Source: JAEUIG01 sp046349775 (GTDB lineage Bacteria > Planctomycetota > Planctomycetia > Planctomycetales > Planctomycetaceae). Taken from it: DNA of 64,000 nucleotides. Below, in pieces: positions 9,947 through 18,501 of the stretch. The translations under genes and the position numbers were made by a program. The notes under the pieces were generated by a model. The model had not been told where the DNA came from. It worked only from the letters and a program-made list of their open reading frames with translations, and did not search any database. Where the stretch lies: NCBI GenBank assembly GCA_046349775.1, contig JAXMBS010000022.1, forward strand, positions 1 through 64,000. The letters are read 5' to 3'. Every line of letters begins with the position of its first letter. Position 1 is the stretch's first letter.

Positions 9947-11035
9947 TCAGGCGGCGCGTTCGGACGCTGCTGCGGCTGGATTCAGCGCAGCGAGTTCGGC
10001 ACGCAGTTGTTTCACGGCAGACTCGAGTTCACGCATCCGCGTACGCATCTCCGGCAGGCTGCCCATCGCGAGATGCACTTTGATGGCCTCCTTCTCGGGT
10101 CGGGCCGGAATGCCGTGGTAGCGCTCGCCGTCAGGTATCGAACCGGAAACGCCAGCCATGGCGCCGATTGACACCCCGGTCCCGATATTCGCGTGGTCGG
10201 CGATGCCGACCTGGCCTCCGCAGCGGACGTAATCACCCGTCGTCACCGAGCCGGCAAGGCCGACCTGGGACGCAAACGCGTTGTGCTTTCCGATCCGGCA
10301 GTTGTGGGCGATCATGATCTGGTTGTCGAGCTTCGTGCCGGCGCCGATCACCGTCGCGCCGATCATTGCGCGATCCACCGTTGTGCCGGCCCCGATTTCG
10401 ACGTCGTCTTCCAGAATCACGGTGCCGGTATGCGGCAGGTGGACGAAGCGTCCCTCCGCAAACCGGTAGCCGAAGCCATCGGCGCCGATGACCGCCGTCG
10501 CGTGGATGATTACGCGGTGGCCGATATGCACATGGTGGTGCAGCACGGCATTCGGATGAATGACGACGTGGTCGCCGATCCGGCAGCCGGGCCCGATGAC
10601 GGCGCCGGGGTGGACATCACATCCGCGACCGAGCACGGCGTCCTCGCCGATGAAGGCGCCCGGGTAGACATTGCAGTCCGGACCGAGTTTCGCCGTCGGG
10701 CTGACGGTAGCCTGCGGCGACACTCCCAGTTGCGGCCGGGGGGCCGGGGGGCGGAACCGCAGCATGATTTCGACAAAGGCCGTCTGCGGATCGTCGACGG
10801 CGATCAGAGCGGTCTGCGGACAAGCGGGAACTTGGGAAATCATCGCCCGCGGCACGAGCACGGCGCCCGCCTGGGACTACGGCAGTGCACGAAGCGACTT
10901 TTCGGCGGCGACAAAGGCCAGGTGCTCAGGGCCTGCCTGATCCAGCGGAGCGACGTCGTGAATCTCGTGGTCGCTGTTCCCGAGCAGATCGCCTCTGACG
11001 AAAGCGGCAATCGCGCCGGCATTGATCGTGGTCAT
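9947..11035 (-). CDS. lpxD: UDP-3-O-acylglucosamine N-acyltransferase LpxD, with in-frame TAG
   Basis: The start at ATG 11035 has GGAAGGG upstream. The N-terminal LpxD domain (MTTINAGAIAAFVRGDLL, then FVAAEKSLRALP) is followed by TAG at 10877-10879 (codon 53). The same frame then continues at once as SQAGAVLVPRAMISQ and into a left-handed beta-helix of hexapeptide repeats (for example HPGAVIGPGCRIGDH), with the LpxD signature VIGADGFGYRF and a C-terminal helix. Read through, the length is 362 residues, normal for LpxD. The enzyme adds a 3-hydroxyacyl chain to the amine of UDP-3-O-acylglucosamine. Because no frame change is involved, the TAG is a substitution, probably from CAG. It may be real or a base-call error. 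Confidence 0.88.
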
Positions 11036-11466
11036 CGGAATCCCTTCCGAGTGAAGAAGCCGCAGGTGGATCTGCGGGGTGGGGTTTGTAACCAAATGCA
11101 CGTGATGCGGCAATGGCGGTTCCGCGAGGAATGCAGTTTGTTCAGTGGCCCTAAGCTGCAAGACAGACGAAGGTTACGGCAGTGACAGATCCCGGGCTGG
11201 ATTCCACGGTCCGTCCGTAAACGGCCGCACGTCCGTTTGGACATTTATCGAAACACAACGGTATCAGGCCCGGCGCGAACAATGGGCCGAAGTCCGAGAT
11301 GCTGAATGCATCGACGAGATGCGGCGGCCAGGCGCAAACGTGCCAGCCGGCCGGCGTTCGGTTACACTCGCGGCGCAGTCCGGTACAGTTCCGCGGATGC
11401 GGCGGCGGTCTATGGCCGCCGGGACTGCACTGCTTGTCCTGCCGCCGGCGATCACAGACGACATCC
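11036..11466. other. Intergenic region between divergent lpxD and aroH
   Basis: About 430 bp lie between the lpxD start and the aroH start. The open frames here have no recognised motifs. Promoters for both genes should be inside, but I could not place boxes with confidence. Confidence 0.4.
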
Positions 11467-11838
11467 ATGCCCGTTCGAGGAGTGCGGGGCGCCATCAGCT
11501 GCGCCGAGAATACGTCCGCGAGCATATTGCAGGCGACCGGCGAGCTGCTGCAGGAGATCCTGCGCGCCAATGAACTGACGGAGTTCGACGACATCGTGTC
11601 GGCGATTTTTACGGTGACGGCCGATCTGAACGCCTCCTTCCCGGCGGAGGCCGCCCGCGAACTGGGGATGCACCGCGTGCCGCTGCTGTGCGCCAACGAG
11701 ATTGACGTCCCGGGCAGCATGCCGAGATGCATCCGGATCCTCCTGCATATCAACACGCAGAAGCGCGCCCAGGACATGGTGCATGTCTATCTGCGAGATG
11801 CGCGGAGATTGCGGCCGGATATGGACGCGGCGCAGTAG
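11467..11838 (+). CDS. aroH: Monofunctional chorismate mutase, AroH type
   Basis: Starting at ATG 11467 the product is 123 residues, the usual size for the Bacillus subtilis-type AroH trimer. Family motifs are clear: RGVRGAI at the N-terminus, ELTEFDDIVSAIFTVTADL, FPAEAARELG, the CANEIDVPGSMPRCIRIL block, and VYLRDARRLRPD at the end. The conserved Arg near the start, the Glu in the EIDVPGS region and the following Arg are the substrate-binding residues of this fold. It converts chorismate to prephenate for phenylalanine and tyrosine synthesis. A longer frame upstream exists but has no matching protein sequence. Confidence 0.9.
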   Translation: MPVRGVRGAISCAENTSASILQATGELLQEILRANELTEFDDIVSAIFTVTADLNASFPAEAARELGMHRVPLLCANEIDVPGSMPRCIRILLHINTQKRAQDMVHVYLRDARRLRPDMDAAQ

Positions 11839-12070
11839 CGACTGAGGTCGGGAACGCGTCAGCCGTGTTTGGTGAGATGGAAGGTCCCGGACTCTTCAAA
11901 GCGCCGACTTGCCGGCACAGACGACCAGTGCAGGTTTCCGTGTTACTGCGACCGGGAATCCAGCGCTGGCCAGTGTTTCGATGGACGCACCGCCACGTTA
12001 TACTGCCGCTGCCACGCAGGCGCCGTGAGCTGTTGCGCGGCGAATGGTTGTCATTGCTGGCAGTTTACGA

Positions 12071-12328
12071 ATGGCCGACTACAACAAATACGACCCCCGA
12101 GTGGATTCGCTGGTCGTCGAGACCCGGACAGCGTGGGCCGACGACGTGCAGAACTTGAGTTCCGCGGACAAGTCATGGCTTGCCGAGGCCATCCATCGCA
12201 AGCCGCACCTGGCCGGCAAGGTGGCCTACGAGCGGACACATACCGGCTTCACACGGGAAATCACGGTCACGGCGGCGGATGTCGCCCGGCTGTATGACGA
12301 GCAGTTTCAGTCCGCAGGCGCGGGTTGA
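12071..12328 (+). CDS. Small hypothetical protein
   Basis: This 85-residue frame starts MADYNKYDPRVDSLVVETR and ends DVARLYDEQFQSAGAG. It is hydrophilic, has no signal peptide or membrane segment, and I do not recognise the family. It sits 40 bp upstream of a STAS-domain gene on the same strand, so the two may be co-transcribed. The start is uncertain because neither the ATG at 12071 nor the one at 12044 has a clear ribosome site. Confidence 0.5.
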   Translation: MADYNKYDPRVDSLVVETRTAWADDVQNLSSADKSWLAEAIHRKPHLAGKVAYERTHTGFTREITVTAADVARLYDEQFQSAGAG

Positions 12329-12368
12329 CCGGCCGTCATCGACGTCTTGAGGATTCCCGGAGGAGAAG

Positions 12369-12890
12369 ATGAAGCAGGCTGACCAGGTCTTCTCCCTGAC
12401 CGAGACAAAGGGCGTGCTGGTGATTGCGCCGCACGGCGACACGATCAGCTATCGCGACAGCGACGTGGCGGAGGCGGTCAACATGGCCCTTGACCGGATC
12501 AATAAGCTGGGTGATCCGCGCGTGGTCGTCGATTTCAGCGGCGCGCCGTACTTCGGCAGCGTGATGATCGGCGCCGTCAGCCAGTTTGCCGAGCGCGTAC
12601 GGCTGCTGGGGGGAGCGTTCGCCGTGTGCGAAGCTTCGCCCGATATGCACCAGGTGCTTACGGCGATGAAGCTCAACGAGCGCTGGCCGATCTTCGAAAA
12701 CCAGCGGGCCGCGGTAGTTCGCCGGCCGTTGCGAGACGTAGGCTCTATTAAAAACTCGTCGTCTTCGAGCAGATCGCCTTCCGTGATCAGCCGAAAGCCG
12801 GCGGCCGCCAGAATCTGCGTGGCCTGGTCAACATCGTCGACGTGCAGCACAATGCCGCCGCGTCCCTGGCGCCGCCGCAGCAGCGGATAG
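12369..12890 (+). CDS. STAS-domain (anti-sigma factor antagonist-like) protein
   Basis: A strong ribosome site (GGAGGAG) precedes ATG 12369. The first 115 residues form a STAS domain: strand-rich start (GVLVIAPHGDTISYRD), RVVVDFSGAPYFGSVMIGAV, then a LLGGAFAVCEASPDMHQVL segment. The usual phosphorylatable Ser after the DFSG-type motif may be Ser in YFGS. The related proteins SpoIIAA and RsbV regulate anti-sigma factors. The frame runs on past about 12720 into sequence antisense to the next gene, so the true stop is probably lost through an indel near the end. The product as read therefore has a spurious tail. Confidence 0.7.
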   Translation: MKQADQVFSLTETKGVLVIAPHGDTISYRDSDVAEAVNMALDRINKLGDPRVVVDFSGAPYFGSVMIGAVSQFAERVRLLGGAFAVCEASPDMHQVLTAMKLNERWPIFENQRAAVVRRPLRDVGSIKNSSSSSRSPSVISRKPAAARICVAWSTSSTCSTMPPRPWRRRSSG

Positions 12891-13252
12891 GTGTAGTGGA
12901 TGTTGAGTTCCGCCGAGACGAGCGCCGTAAAGATGCTCACGAACGGCTGCGGTTCGGCGGGGAGTTCGACGCCGACGACATCCGTTTCGGTGACCGTCAA
13001 TCCGGCGAGCTGAAACAGTTCTCTCGCGCGATCGGTGTTGTCGAGAATCACGCGGGCCACGGCAAAATCGACCGAATCGACGACGCTCAGTCCGACGACC
13101 CGCAAGTCGTGCCGTTCGATCTGGCGGAACATGTCGTGCAAACGGCCGACGCGATTCTCCATGAACACACAGAACTGATGCAGGCAGGGCCAGTCACGCC
13201 CGCGCATGGTGGCGGGGCCGGTTGTGACGTCGCTGGCAAAACCGCTGGACAT
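12748..13252 (-). CDS. ACT-domain-type regulatory protein
   Basis: The start at 13252 has AGGTG upstream. The protein resembles a tandem ACT arrangement: VFMENRVGRLHDMFRQIERHD with VVDSVDFAVARVILDN in the first half, and ALVSAELNIHYTYPLL with GIVLHVDDVDQATQILAAAGF in the second. ACT domains bind amino acids and control enzymes or transport. As read, the frame runs on to 12449 through the STAS gene. With one T fewer in the T5 run (A5 on the plus strand at 12750-12754) it would end GAG TTT TAA TAG, a natural stop. I therefore place the end near 12748. Confidence 0.65.
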
Positions 13253-13376
13253 GTCGCACCTGACGCTGCGCCGAAATCGCCGTCGCACACGACGGCCCGG
13301 CTGTCGACGCTGATCGTGACAACCGCTCGCCGTCGTGACAAGCGCACGACGGCGGATTTGCGGCCCCGCGTAGCCG

Positions 13377-13859
13377 TCAGTGAACCGCTGTCGGTGTCAG
13401 TTCCGATTGCAGCAGCGGCAACAGTTCGTGCGCGGAAAGCTGTGAATAGTCCTTGATGATTTCCGAGCAGACGAGCTTCGCCAGCGGGCTGCTGAGGGAT
13501 TGCCGCAAGGTCCCCAGGAACAACGCCGGGGCCACAATTACCAAGTAGCCGTAGGCGTTGCCGTTGCGACCTTTCTCCAGCCGCTCGGCAACGATCCCGG
13601 CGAAGTCGGTGGCGGTGCGATGGCGATGATCGGTTCTCGGCTCGCCGTAGTGGGGGCCACCGGCGGTCTCGGCGAATCGCCCCGGCGCATCGGTCACGAC
13701 CTCCTGAGCACGAGCGTGCCCTTCAGGATGCACGAGCGTCTCGATTTCTGCGAGTTGAGCGCCGAGGGGCCAGGAGGTTTCAAAGATGCGCGCCCGGCCT
13801 CTATCGGCCACGACAATCCAGGCCACGGGGCGTCTCGCGGCTTCACGCTTGTAGGTCAT
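13377..13859 (-). CDS. Host attachment protein family (PF10116-like)
   Basis: The 160-residue product has the hallmarks of the 'protein required for attachment to host cells' family: AWIVVADRGRARIFE near the N-terminus, then a FAETAGGPHYGEPRTDHRH variable middle, then FAGIVAERLEKGRNGNAYGYLVIVAPALFLGTLR. The name comes from plant-associated proteobacteria. The fold relates to the eRF1/peptidyl-tRNA release group, and the true role in free-living bacteria is unknown. No signal peptide is present, so the protein is cytoplasmic. It shares its strand with the DUF2007 gene 69 bp upstream. Confidence 0.75.
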   Translation of the reverse strand: MTYKREAARRPVAWIVVADRGRARIFETSWPLGAQLAEIETLVHPEGHARAQEVVTDAPGRFAETAGGPHYGEPRTDHRHRTATDFAGIVAERLEKGRNGNAYGYLVIVAPALFLGTLRQSLSSPLAKLVCSEIIKDYSQLSAHELLPLLQSELTPTAVH

Positions 13860-13928
13860 GTCAACACCTTATTAATGGAGTCAAGAAAATCTCGTCGTGT
13901 CCCGGAGCAATCGGAACCGGGGTCGTCA

Positions 13929-14198
13929 TCAGCTCCGCCTGGCGTCGCGGTGCCGCTGTTCGCAACTCTCAAGAATTCGGCGCGCGCGATCGGCGTCGAT
14001 GGCCTGTACGAGCAACTGGATATTCAGGACGCCGGCGAGGCCTGCCTGGTTCTCGCCGCTGATTTCACAGCGGATTCCCTCCGTCGCCAGCTCGGCCCGC
14101 AGCAGCTCTGCGAGGGTCGGCTCGGTGACGGTGGAGACCTTCACGAGTTCATGGGGGTCGCCTGCGGGTGGAGGTGTGTCGGCTGGCGGGCGTTGCAT
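13929..14198 (-). CDS. DUF2007 putative signal-transducing protein
   Basis: The product has 89 residues. The central block (LVKVSTVTEPTLAELLRAELATEGI, then NIQLLVQAIDADRARRILE) matches DUF2007, a small ferredoxin-like domain annotated as a putative signal transducer. The usual family pattern of a short strand, a helix that reads LxAxLEAEGI, and a closing VxxxDxxRAxxIL is present. Function is unknown. It is probably in one transcript with the host-attachment-type gene downstream. Confidence 0.75.
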   Translation of the reverse strand: MQRPPADTPPPAGDPHELVKVSTVTEPTLAELLRAELATEGIRCEISGENQAGLAGVLNIQLLVQAIDADRARRILESCEQRHRDARRS

Positions 14199-14635
14199 CG
14201 TTCTGTGGCTCCTGACTGAGGTTTCCGGGTTGTATAGGGCCTCGCAGCTCGCAGCGGCGGCAACAATCTCACGTCGCTTTGCCGGTGCGGGTTATCCGAG
14301 CCGGCACGTCGTATGCACCGTCTGCCGCCGCGGCGAAGTCGCCGCAGCCGGTCGAGTCAGCTTGTCATGCAGACTCAAGGTGTACGGCAAATCGCGTTCC
14401 CGATGCCATCGTATCCGCGAATCGCGCACAAACGAAACGGTTCCGGCATCACAAACTCCGTCCAGGGGTTAGGCTCATCGGTCCGCCGGCGCCAATCGTG
14501 CAAATCGCTGGTCGTCGGTGGCAATCTGGCCTTCAAAGTCCTTCGGCGGTTGGTATAGTGAAAATGAAAGCAACAAACCTGCCGTGCGGCCTGCAAGTGG
14601 GTGTCGGCAAGTGCGACAGGTTGAAGGGCGTCGAC
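14199..14635. other. Intergenic region upstream of the glutaredoxin-CcdA gene
   Basis: About 440 bp between divergent genes. The open frame that continues upstream of the CcdA start has no family match. A possible promoter for the downstream gene is listed separately; nothing else was recognised. Confidence 0.4.
14532..14559 (+). promoter_or_regulatory. Possible sigma70-like promoter
   Basis: TTCAAA at 14532-14537 and TATAGT at 14554-14559 are separated by 16 bp and lie about 80 bp upstream of the chosen start of the glutaredoxin-CcdA gene. The -10 box is good and the -35 box weak. This is sequence resemblance only. Confidence 0.25.
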
Positions 14636-16486
14636 ATGGACGCGGCACTCTCTGTGAGAGAGTCGCCGTCCGCTCTGGGTCGGTGGACGGCGCATAGTCA
14701 GTCCAGGGCGCGCATCCGGCAGAGTTGGAGCTGCTGGAAAGCGCTGGGAGCCCTCTGGCTGGCGTTGTCGGCGTGGCAGCCCGCGCTGGCGGCCGACTCT
14801 CCTCCGCGATCAATCGCGGTCGAGCTCTACGTCAAAGGCGATCTGAACGCGGGGATCAAAGACTCGCTCACAGCCGCTGTCGAGCAGCGCCCTGGCGTTA
14901 GTCTCCGCGTGTTTGACTTGCTGGCTGACGAGGAGGGGCGCACACGTCACGAGAAAATCTGCGCCCATTTCAAGAAGCTCCCTGAGGAGTTCGTACCCGC
15001 ATTATATGCCTGTTCGCAGCTGGTTATTGCCCCTGACGACAAGCAGAAGCTGGAAAATTCGCTGGATGAACTGCGGACGATGACGGTCTTCGTGCGCTCC
15101 GGCTGTCCGCGGTGTGCACGGACGAAAGACTGGCTGAAGACCCTGATGCCGAAGTACCCCGGCTTCCGGCTGGTGTACCGGGATGTCGCCACCGACGGCT
15201 CCGCGCAGACGGAGATGAACGCCGTCGCCCGGCGGTACAACAAGGGGGGCGTCAGCGTACCGATGTTCCACGTCTGCGATCAGGTGCAGATCGGGTTCGA
15301 TAGCCCGGAAGGCAGCGGCAAGCGGCTCGAAGCTGTGCTGGATAAATGGACGGTCGTCAAAAAGAAGCCGGCGGCGCAGTCTTCGAGCGGCGTGTACTCC
15401 ACTGGCGCGCTCCACATCGCGCACCAGTGTGACACGGCAGCGCGCACGCGTCGTGAGCTATGGGTTTCGCGCTCCGGCCGACCGCTCGCGGCTGCGGTGA
15501 CGTTGCCGGCGTGGATCCTCTCGCAAATTGGTCAGGCTCCCGAGGTAGTCCCGGCAACGGATGAGACGCAGGCAGCTGCCACAGAGCCCGCGACGACGCT
15601 CGATGATACCCTCGTTGCGGCTGCACACGACAGCGGAGACGATTTTGAACTGCCGCTGCCCGCCGATGCGGGTGACGGCGAACTGCCGCTCCCCGCGGAC
15701 GCCGACGCAGGCACGTCAGCGGGAGACGCTCCGGCGGATGATGAAATTCGAGTGCCAGTGCTCGGCAGCGTGCGTGCCAGCCGGATGGGATTGCCGGCCT
15801 TCACGATCGTGATCGGACTGATCGACGGATTCAATCCCTGCGCGATGTGGGTCCTGCTGTTTCTGCTGTCGATTCTGGTCAACCTGCAGAACCGCTGGAA
15901 GATCCTCGCGGTCGCCGGTTCATTCGTGTTCGTAAGCGGAGCGGCGTACTTCGCATTCATGGCCGCGTGGCTGAACGTCATTGGACTGATCGGGTACGAA
16001 CGTCCGGTCCAGATCGTCCTGGGCCTGTTCGCCCTGATCATTGGCGCCGTGCATGTGAAGGATTTCTTCGCGTTCAAGAAGGGGATTTCGTTCTCGATCC
16101 CGGAGTCCGCAAAGCCGGGGATCGCCGCCCGCGTCCGGGGCATCGTGATGGCGGAGAACCTGTTCGGCGCAATTCTGGGCGCGACGACGCTGGCCGTGCT
16201 CATCAATCTCATCGAACTGATGTGCACCGCCGGACTGCCGGCGCTGTATACCGGCGTCCTGCAGCAGCAGGGAATCGAAGGCTGGGGCAAGTACAGCTAC
16301 CTGGGCCTGTACAACGTGGCCTACATGTTCGATGACGCCTTGATGGTCATGCTCGTTGTGATCACGCTGGACAAGACGCGGCTGCAGGAAAAGCAGGGGC
16401 GCTGGCTCAAGCTGGTCAGCGGCGCATTTGTCCTGCTGCTGGGGGTCGTGATGATCTTCGACCCGGATCTGTTGAAATTCGTCTGA
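14636..16486 (+). CDS. Glutaredoxin-like domain fused to CcdA/DsbD-type membrane electron transporter
   Basis: The chosen ATG at 14636 has GAAGGG upstream and gives 616 residues. After a signal segment (ending QPALAADS) comes a glutaredoxin-like domain with a CPRC redox motif at about residues 157-160 and a PMFHVCDQ segment. A linker of about 130 residues follows, rich in Asp, Ala and Pro, with the short repeat ELPLPADA. Then come six or more membrane segments, with the CcdA-type motif NPCA (Cys about 402) and a second Cys in ELMCTAGLP (about 530). Such proteins pass electrons from the cytoplasm to periplasmic thiols, for example for cytochrome c maturation or disulfide repair. The fused domain is the likely partner. 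Confidence 0.8.
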   Translation: MDAALSVRESPSALGRWTAHSQSRARIRQSWSCWKALGALWLALSAWQPALAADSPPRSIAVELYVKGDLNAGIKDSLTAAVEQRPGVSLRVFDLLADEEGRTRHEKICAHFKKLPEEFVPALYACSQLVIAPDDKQKLENSLDELRTMTVFVRSGCPRCARTKDWLKTLMPKYPGFRLVYRDVATDGSAQTEMNAVARRYNKGGVSVPMFHVCDQVQIGFDSPEGSGKRLEAVLDKWTVVKKKPAAQSSSGVYSTGALHIAHQCDTAARTRRELWVSRSGRPLAAAVTLPAWILSQIGQAPEVVPATDETQAAATEPATTLDDTLVAAAHDSGDDFELPLPADAGDGELPLPADADAGTSAGDAPADDEIRVPVLGSVRASRMGLPAFTIVIGLIDGFNPCAMWVLLFLLSILVNLQNRWKILAVAGSFVFVSGAAYFAFMAAWLNVIGLIGYERPVQIVLGLFALIIGAVHVKDFFAFKKGISFSIPESAKPGIAARVRGIVMAENLFGAILGATTLAVLINLIELMCTAGLPALYTGVLQQQGIEGWGKYSYLGLYNVAYMFDDALMVMLVVITLDKTRLQEKQGRWLKLVSGAFVLLLGVVMIFDPDLLKFV

Positions 16487-16604
16487 GCGGGTCGAGCACA
16501 TTCCCCCGCGCAGTCATGGTGGCCCGGATGCCTGAGGCATTCGGGCTGCCGCATTTGCCGGCGACAATGTGGTCAATCGGCAATTGCTGGCGGTCAAAAG
16601 GCGA

Positions 16605-16675
16605 AAGCCGCGAGCGATGAGCGCTCGCGGCTTCGTGTCCGTTCCGGAAGCCCACGGATGGCCGTCCGCGGGCTT
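16605..16675. terminator. Two consecutive hairpins between convergent genes
   Basis: The first hairpin is a perfect 12-bp stem (AAGCCGCGAGCG at 16605-16616 with its complement at 16622-16633). The second has arms AAGCCCACGGA (16648-16658) and TCCGCGGGCTT (16665-16675) with one mismatch. They lie between the 3' ends of the CcdA gene and the Tat protein gene and probably stop transcription from both sides. Confidence 0.6.
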
Positions 16676-16685
16676 TCGCGTTGAA

Positions 16686-18242
16686 TTACGCCTCGACTCC
16701 CAGCAGCCCGCACGCTTCCGCATAGCCCGGCGCCGGGTAGCCATACTCGCTCGAAGTGACTCGGGCGAGGGCGATGATCTGACGGTTCCGGAACGCCGGA
16801 CGCATGAGCGCGTACTCGTCGTTGACCGTCCAGAAATACTTCTCGGCGTGCAGCGCGCCGTCTTCGCTCGTGGCGTAGCGCAGCATTATGTCGAACACTG
16901 GCCGCTCGGAGTGACCGAGCTCCAGGTACTTGTGCGTTACTGCACAGACCCGATCCTGGTTCTTCTCGCGGACGGCGCCGTCGAGTTCGGTGAGCAGCGA
17001 TTTCGGATCGGTACTGATGACTTTTGCCAGTTCATCGGCGTGCGGCCGCGGCGTCTCATCGACGTACTGCGGGTTCATCGTGGCGTCGCGTGATACGTGC
17101 CAGCCGGAGAGGATCAAGCTGGCGATCGCGTTCATCGGATTCGACACCTGGATGATGTGCCGCCAGGCGTTGGCGGCGTCGGAGGCATGCACGCCGATCG
17201 AATCGCCGTGCACGCTGCCGATCGGCTTGTTCGCCTGCGCCCATTGCTCCGGACGCCCTTCGTCGCGCAGCGCCAGTTCGTTGGCGGTCAGGCTGATCGC
17301 TTCGCAAATCGAATCGGGCGACGCGCCGTCGGCGAGTGCGGCAGCGATCGCGCCGGCGCCGTCCTTGGGGCTGGAGGTCCGCAGTGTGTTGGACAGGGCC
17401 AGGACAGCTGCGTCGTCGAGGGCCCGCGAGCCGAGTTGGCGACCTGCGAGCTTGTGCTGGTCCAGCAGCCCGGTGAGCACGGCGGCGACGTCGGGATTGT
17501 GCTTCTGGCGGGCTTCCTCCTGTTTGACGCAGTAGTGAATGGACTGCCTTAGCATCGTGGCAGCGTGCTCGATGCCGACGAGGTTGATCATGTCCCACGC
17601 GCGGTGGGCCAGGACGATCCGGTGCACTTCGGGAGCTTCCGACACGGTCGGCAGCAGGTCGTTAAAAGCCGCGTCGCGGTCGAGGCCGGCCAGGATGCGC
17701 TCCGCCGTGGCGGCGTCCCGGTTATGGACCGCATTACGGATCGCCTCCGTCGGCGATGCGGGCTCGTCGCCGGCCGCGGCGACGACCGGCAACGTATCGG
17801 CCGAGCATTTGCCGGAATCGTGCAGCCGGGACGAATTGCGATACAGCACCTTCATCACCGGCAGCGCCCGCCGTTCGCTCGGCATCGCGGCCGCCATCCG
17901 CAGCGACGGCATCAGGGCCATGAACGTGTGGAACCCGATATAGTCCTCGCCGCCGAACGCACGGGCGTTGGCGAGCGCCGCTGCTCCGACGAGTTCCTGT
18001 AGTTGCGTGCCCGAGCGGATCAGTTCGGCCAGTTGCGGCAGCAGCTTCTCTGGCGCGGTCTCCTGCAGCATCGCGGCGAGCCGCTCCTGCGTGCCGAACG
18101 ACAGCCGTGCGGCACCGGATTCCTCAGCCCAGGCGATGCCAACTCCCAGATCCCTGGCAGTGGAGAAACCAATGCCGGCGACGAGCATGCTGCGACCGAC
18201 ATCGGAGAGAAACTGACGGCGACTGGCGAGCGTGCGACGCAT
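16686..18242 (-). CDS. Tat-exported hypothetical protein, 518 residues
   Basis: ATG 18242 has a strong AAGGAG upstream, so the longer in-frame start at 18293 is rejected. The N-terminus is a twin-arginine signal (ASRRQFLSDVGRS) followed by a hydrophobic stretch ending near GIAWAEES. The mature protein is helix-rich, with several His residues in conserved-looking settings (HRIVLAHRAWDMINLVG; SVHGDSIGVHASDAANAWRHI). No family came to mind. Large Tat proteins of this type are common in planctomycetes, and Tat export suggests a folded, possibly cofactor-bearing protein. It ends at the paired hairpins. Confidence 0.7.
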   Translation of the reverse strand: MRRTLASRRQFLSDVGRSMLVAGIGFSTARDLGVGIAWAEESGAARLSFGTQERLAAMLQETAPEKLLPQLAELIRSGTQLQELVGAAALANARAFGGEDYIGFHTFMALMPSLRMAAAMPSERRALPVMKVLYRNSSRLHDSGKCSADTLPVVAAAGDEPASPTEAIRNAVHNRDAATAERILAGLDRDAAFNDLLPTVSEAPEVHRIVLAHRAWDMINLVGIEHAATMLRQSIHYCVKQEEARQKHNPDVAAVLTGLLDQHKLAGRQLGSRALDDAAVLALSNTLRTSSPKDGAGAIAAALADGASPDSICEAISLTANELALRDEGRPEQWAQANKPIGSVHGDSIGVHASDAANAWRHIIQVSNPMNAIASLILSGWHVSRDATMNPQYVDETPRPHADELAKVISTDPKSLLTELDGAVREKNQDRVCAVTHKYLELGHSERPVFDIMLRYATSEDGALHAEKYFWTVNDEYALMRPAFRNRQIIALARVTSSEYGYPAPGYAEACGLLGVEA

Positions 18243-18501
18243 GATGTGTCTCCTTGAAGCGGGGAGAGGGAGAGAGCAACCGCGATTATACACGCATCAG
18301 TGCGCACAAATGCAAGAGTGGATTGTGCGCTGGCGGGATACAGAGCGAGGGAACCGCGAAAGTCGCGACGCCGGACGACAGGGAACGGTTGATCGACCCT
18401 GACCTGGATCCGGCGGGATCAGAGTTGCGGGTCTTCGATCCAGCACGCGGTGGGACGGCCTTGCCAGTCGACCGACGACGTTCGGTCGACGAGTCTCGTT
18501 C

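Noticed and set aside
10877..10879. Alternative genetic code or TAG recoding
   Set aside because: TAG, TGA and TAA all end intact genes elsewhere in the window, and only one gene has an in-frame TAG.
10193..11185. Plus-strand frame of 330 codons opposite lpxD
   Set aside because: The minus strand encodes hexapeptide repeats of LpxD; the plus frame has no domain and is explained by GC-rich codon bias.
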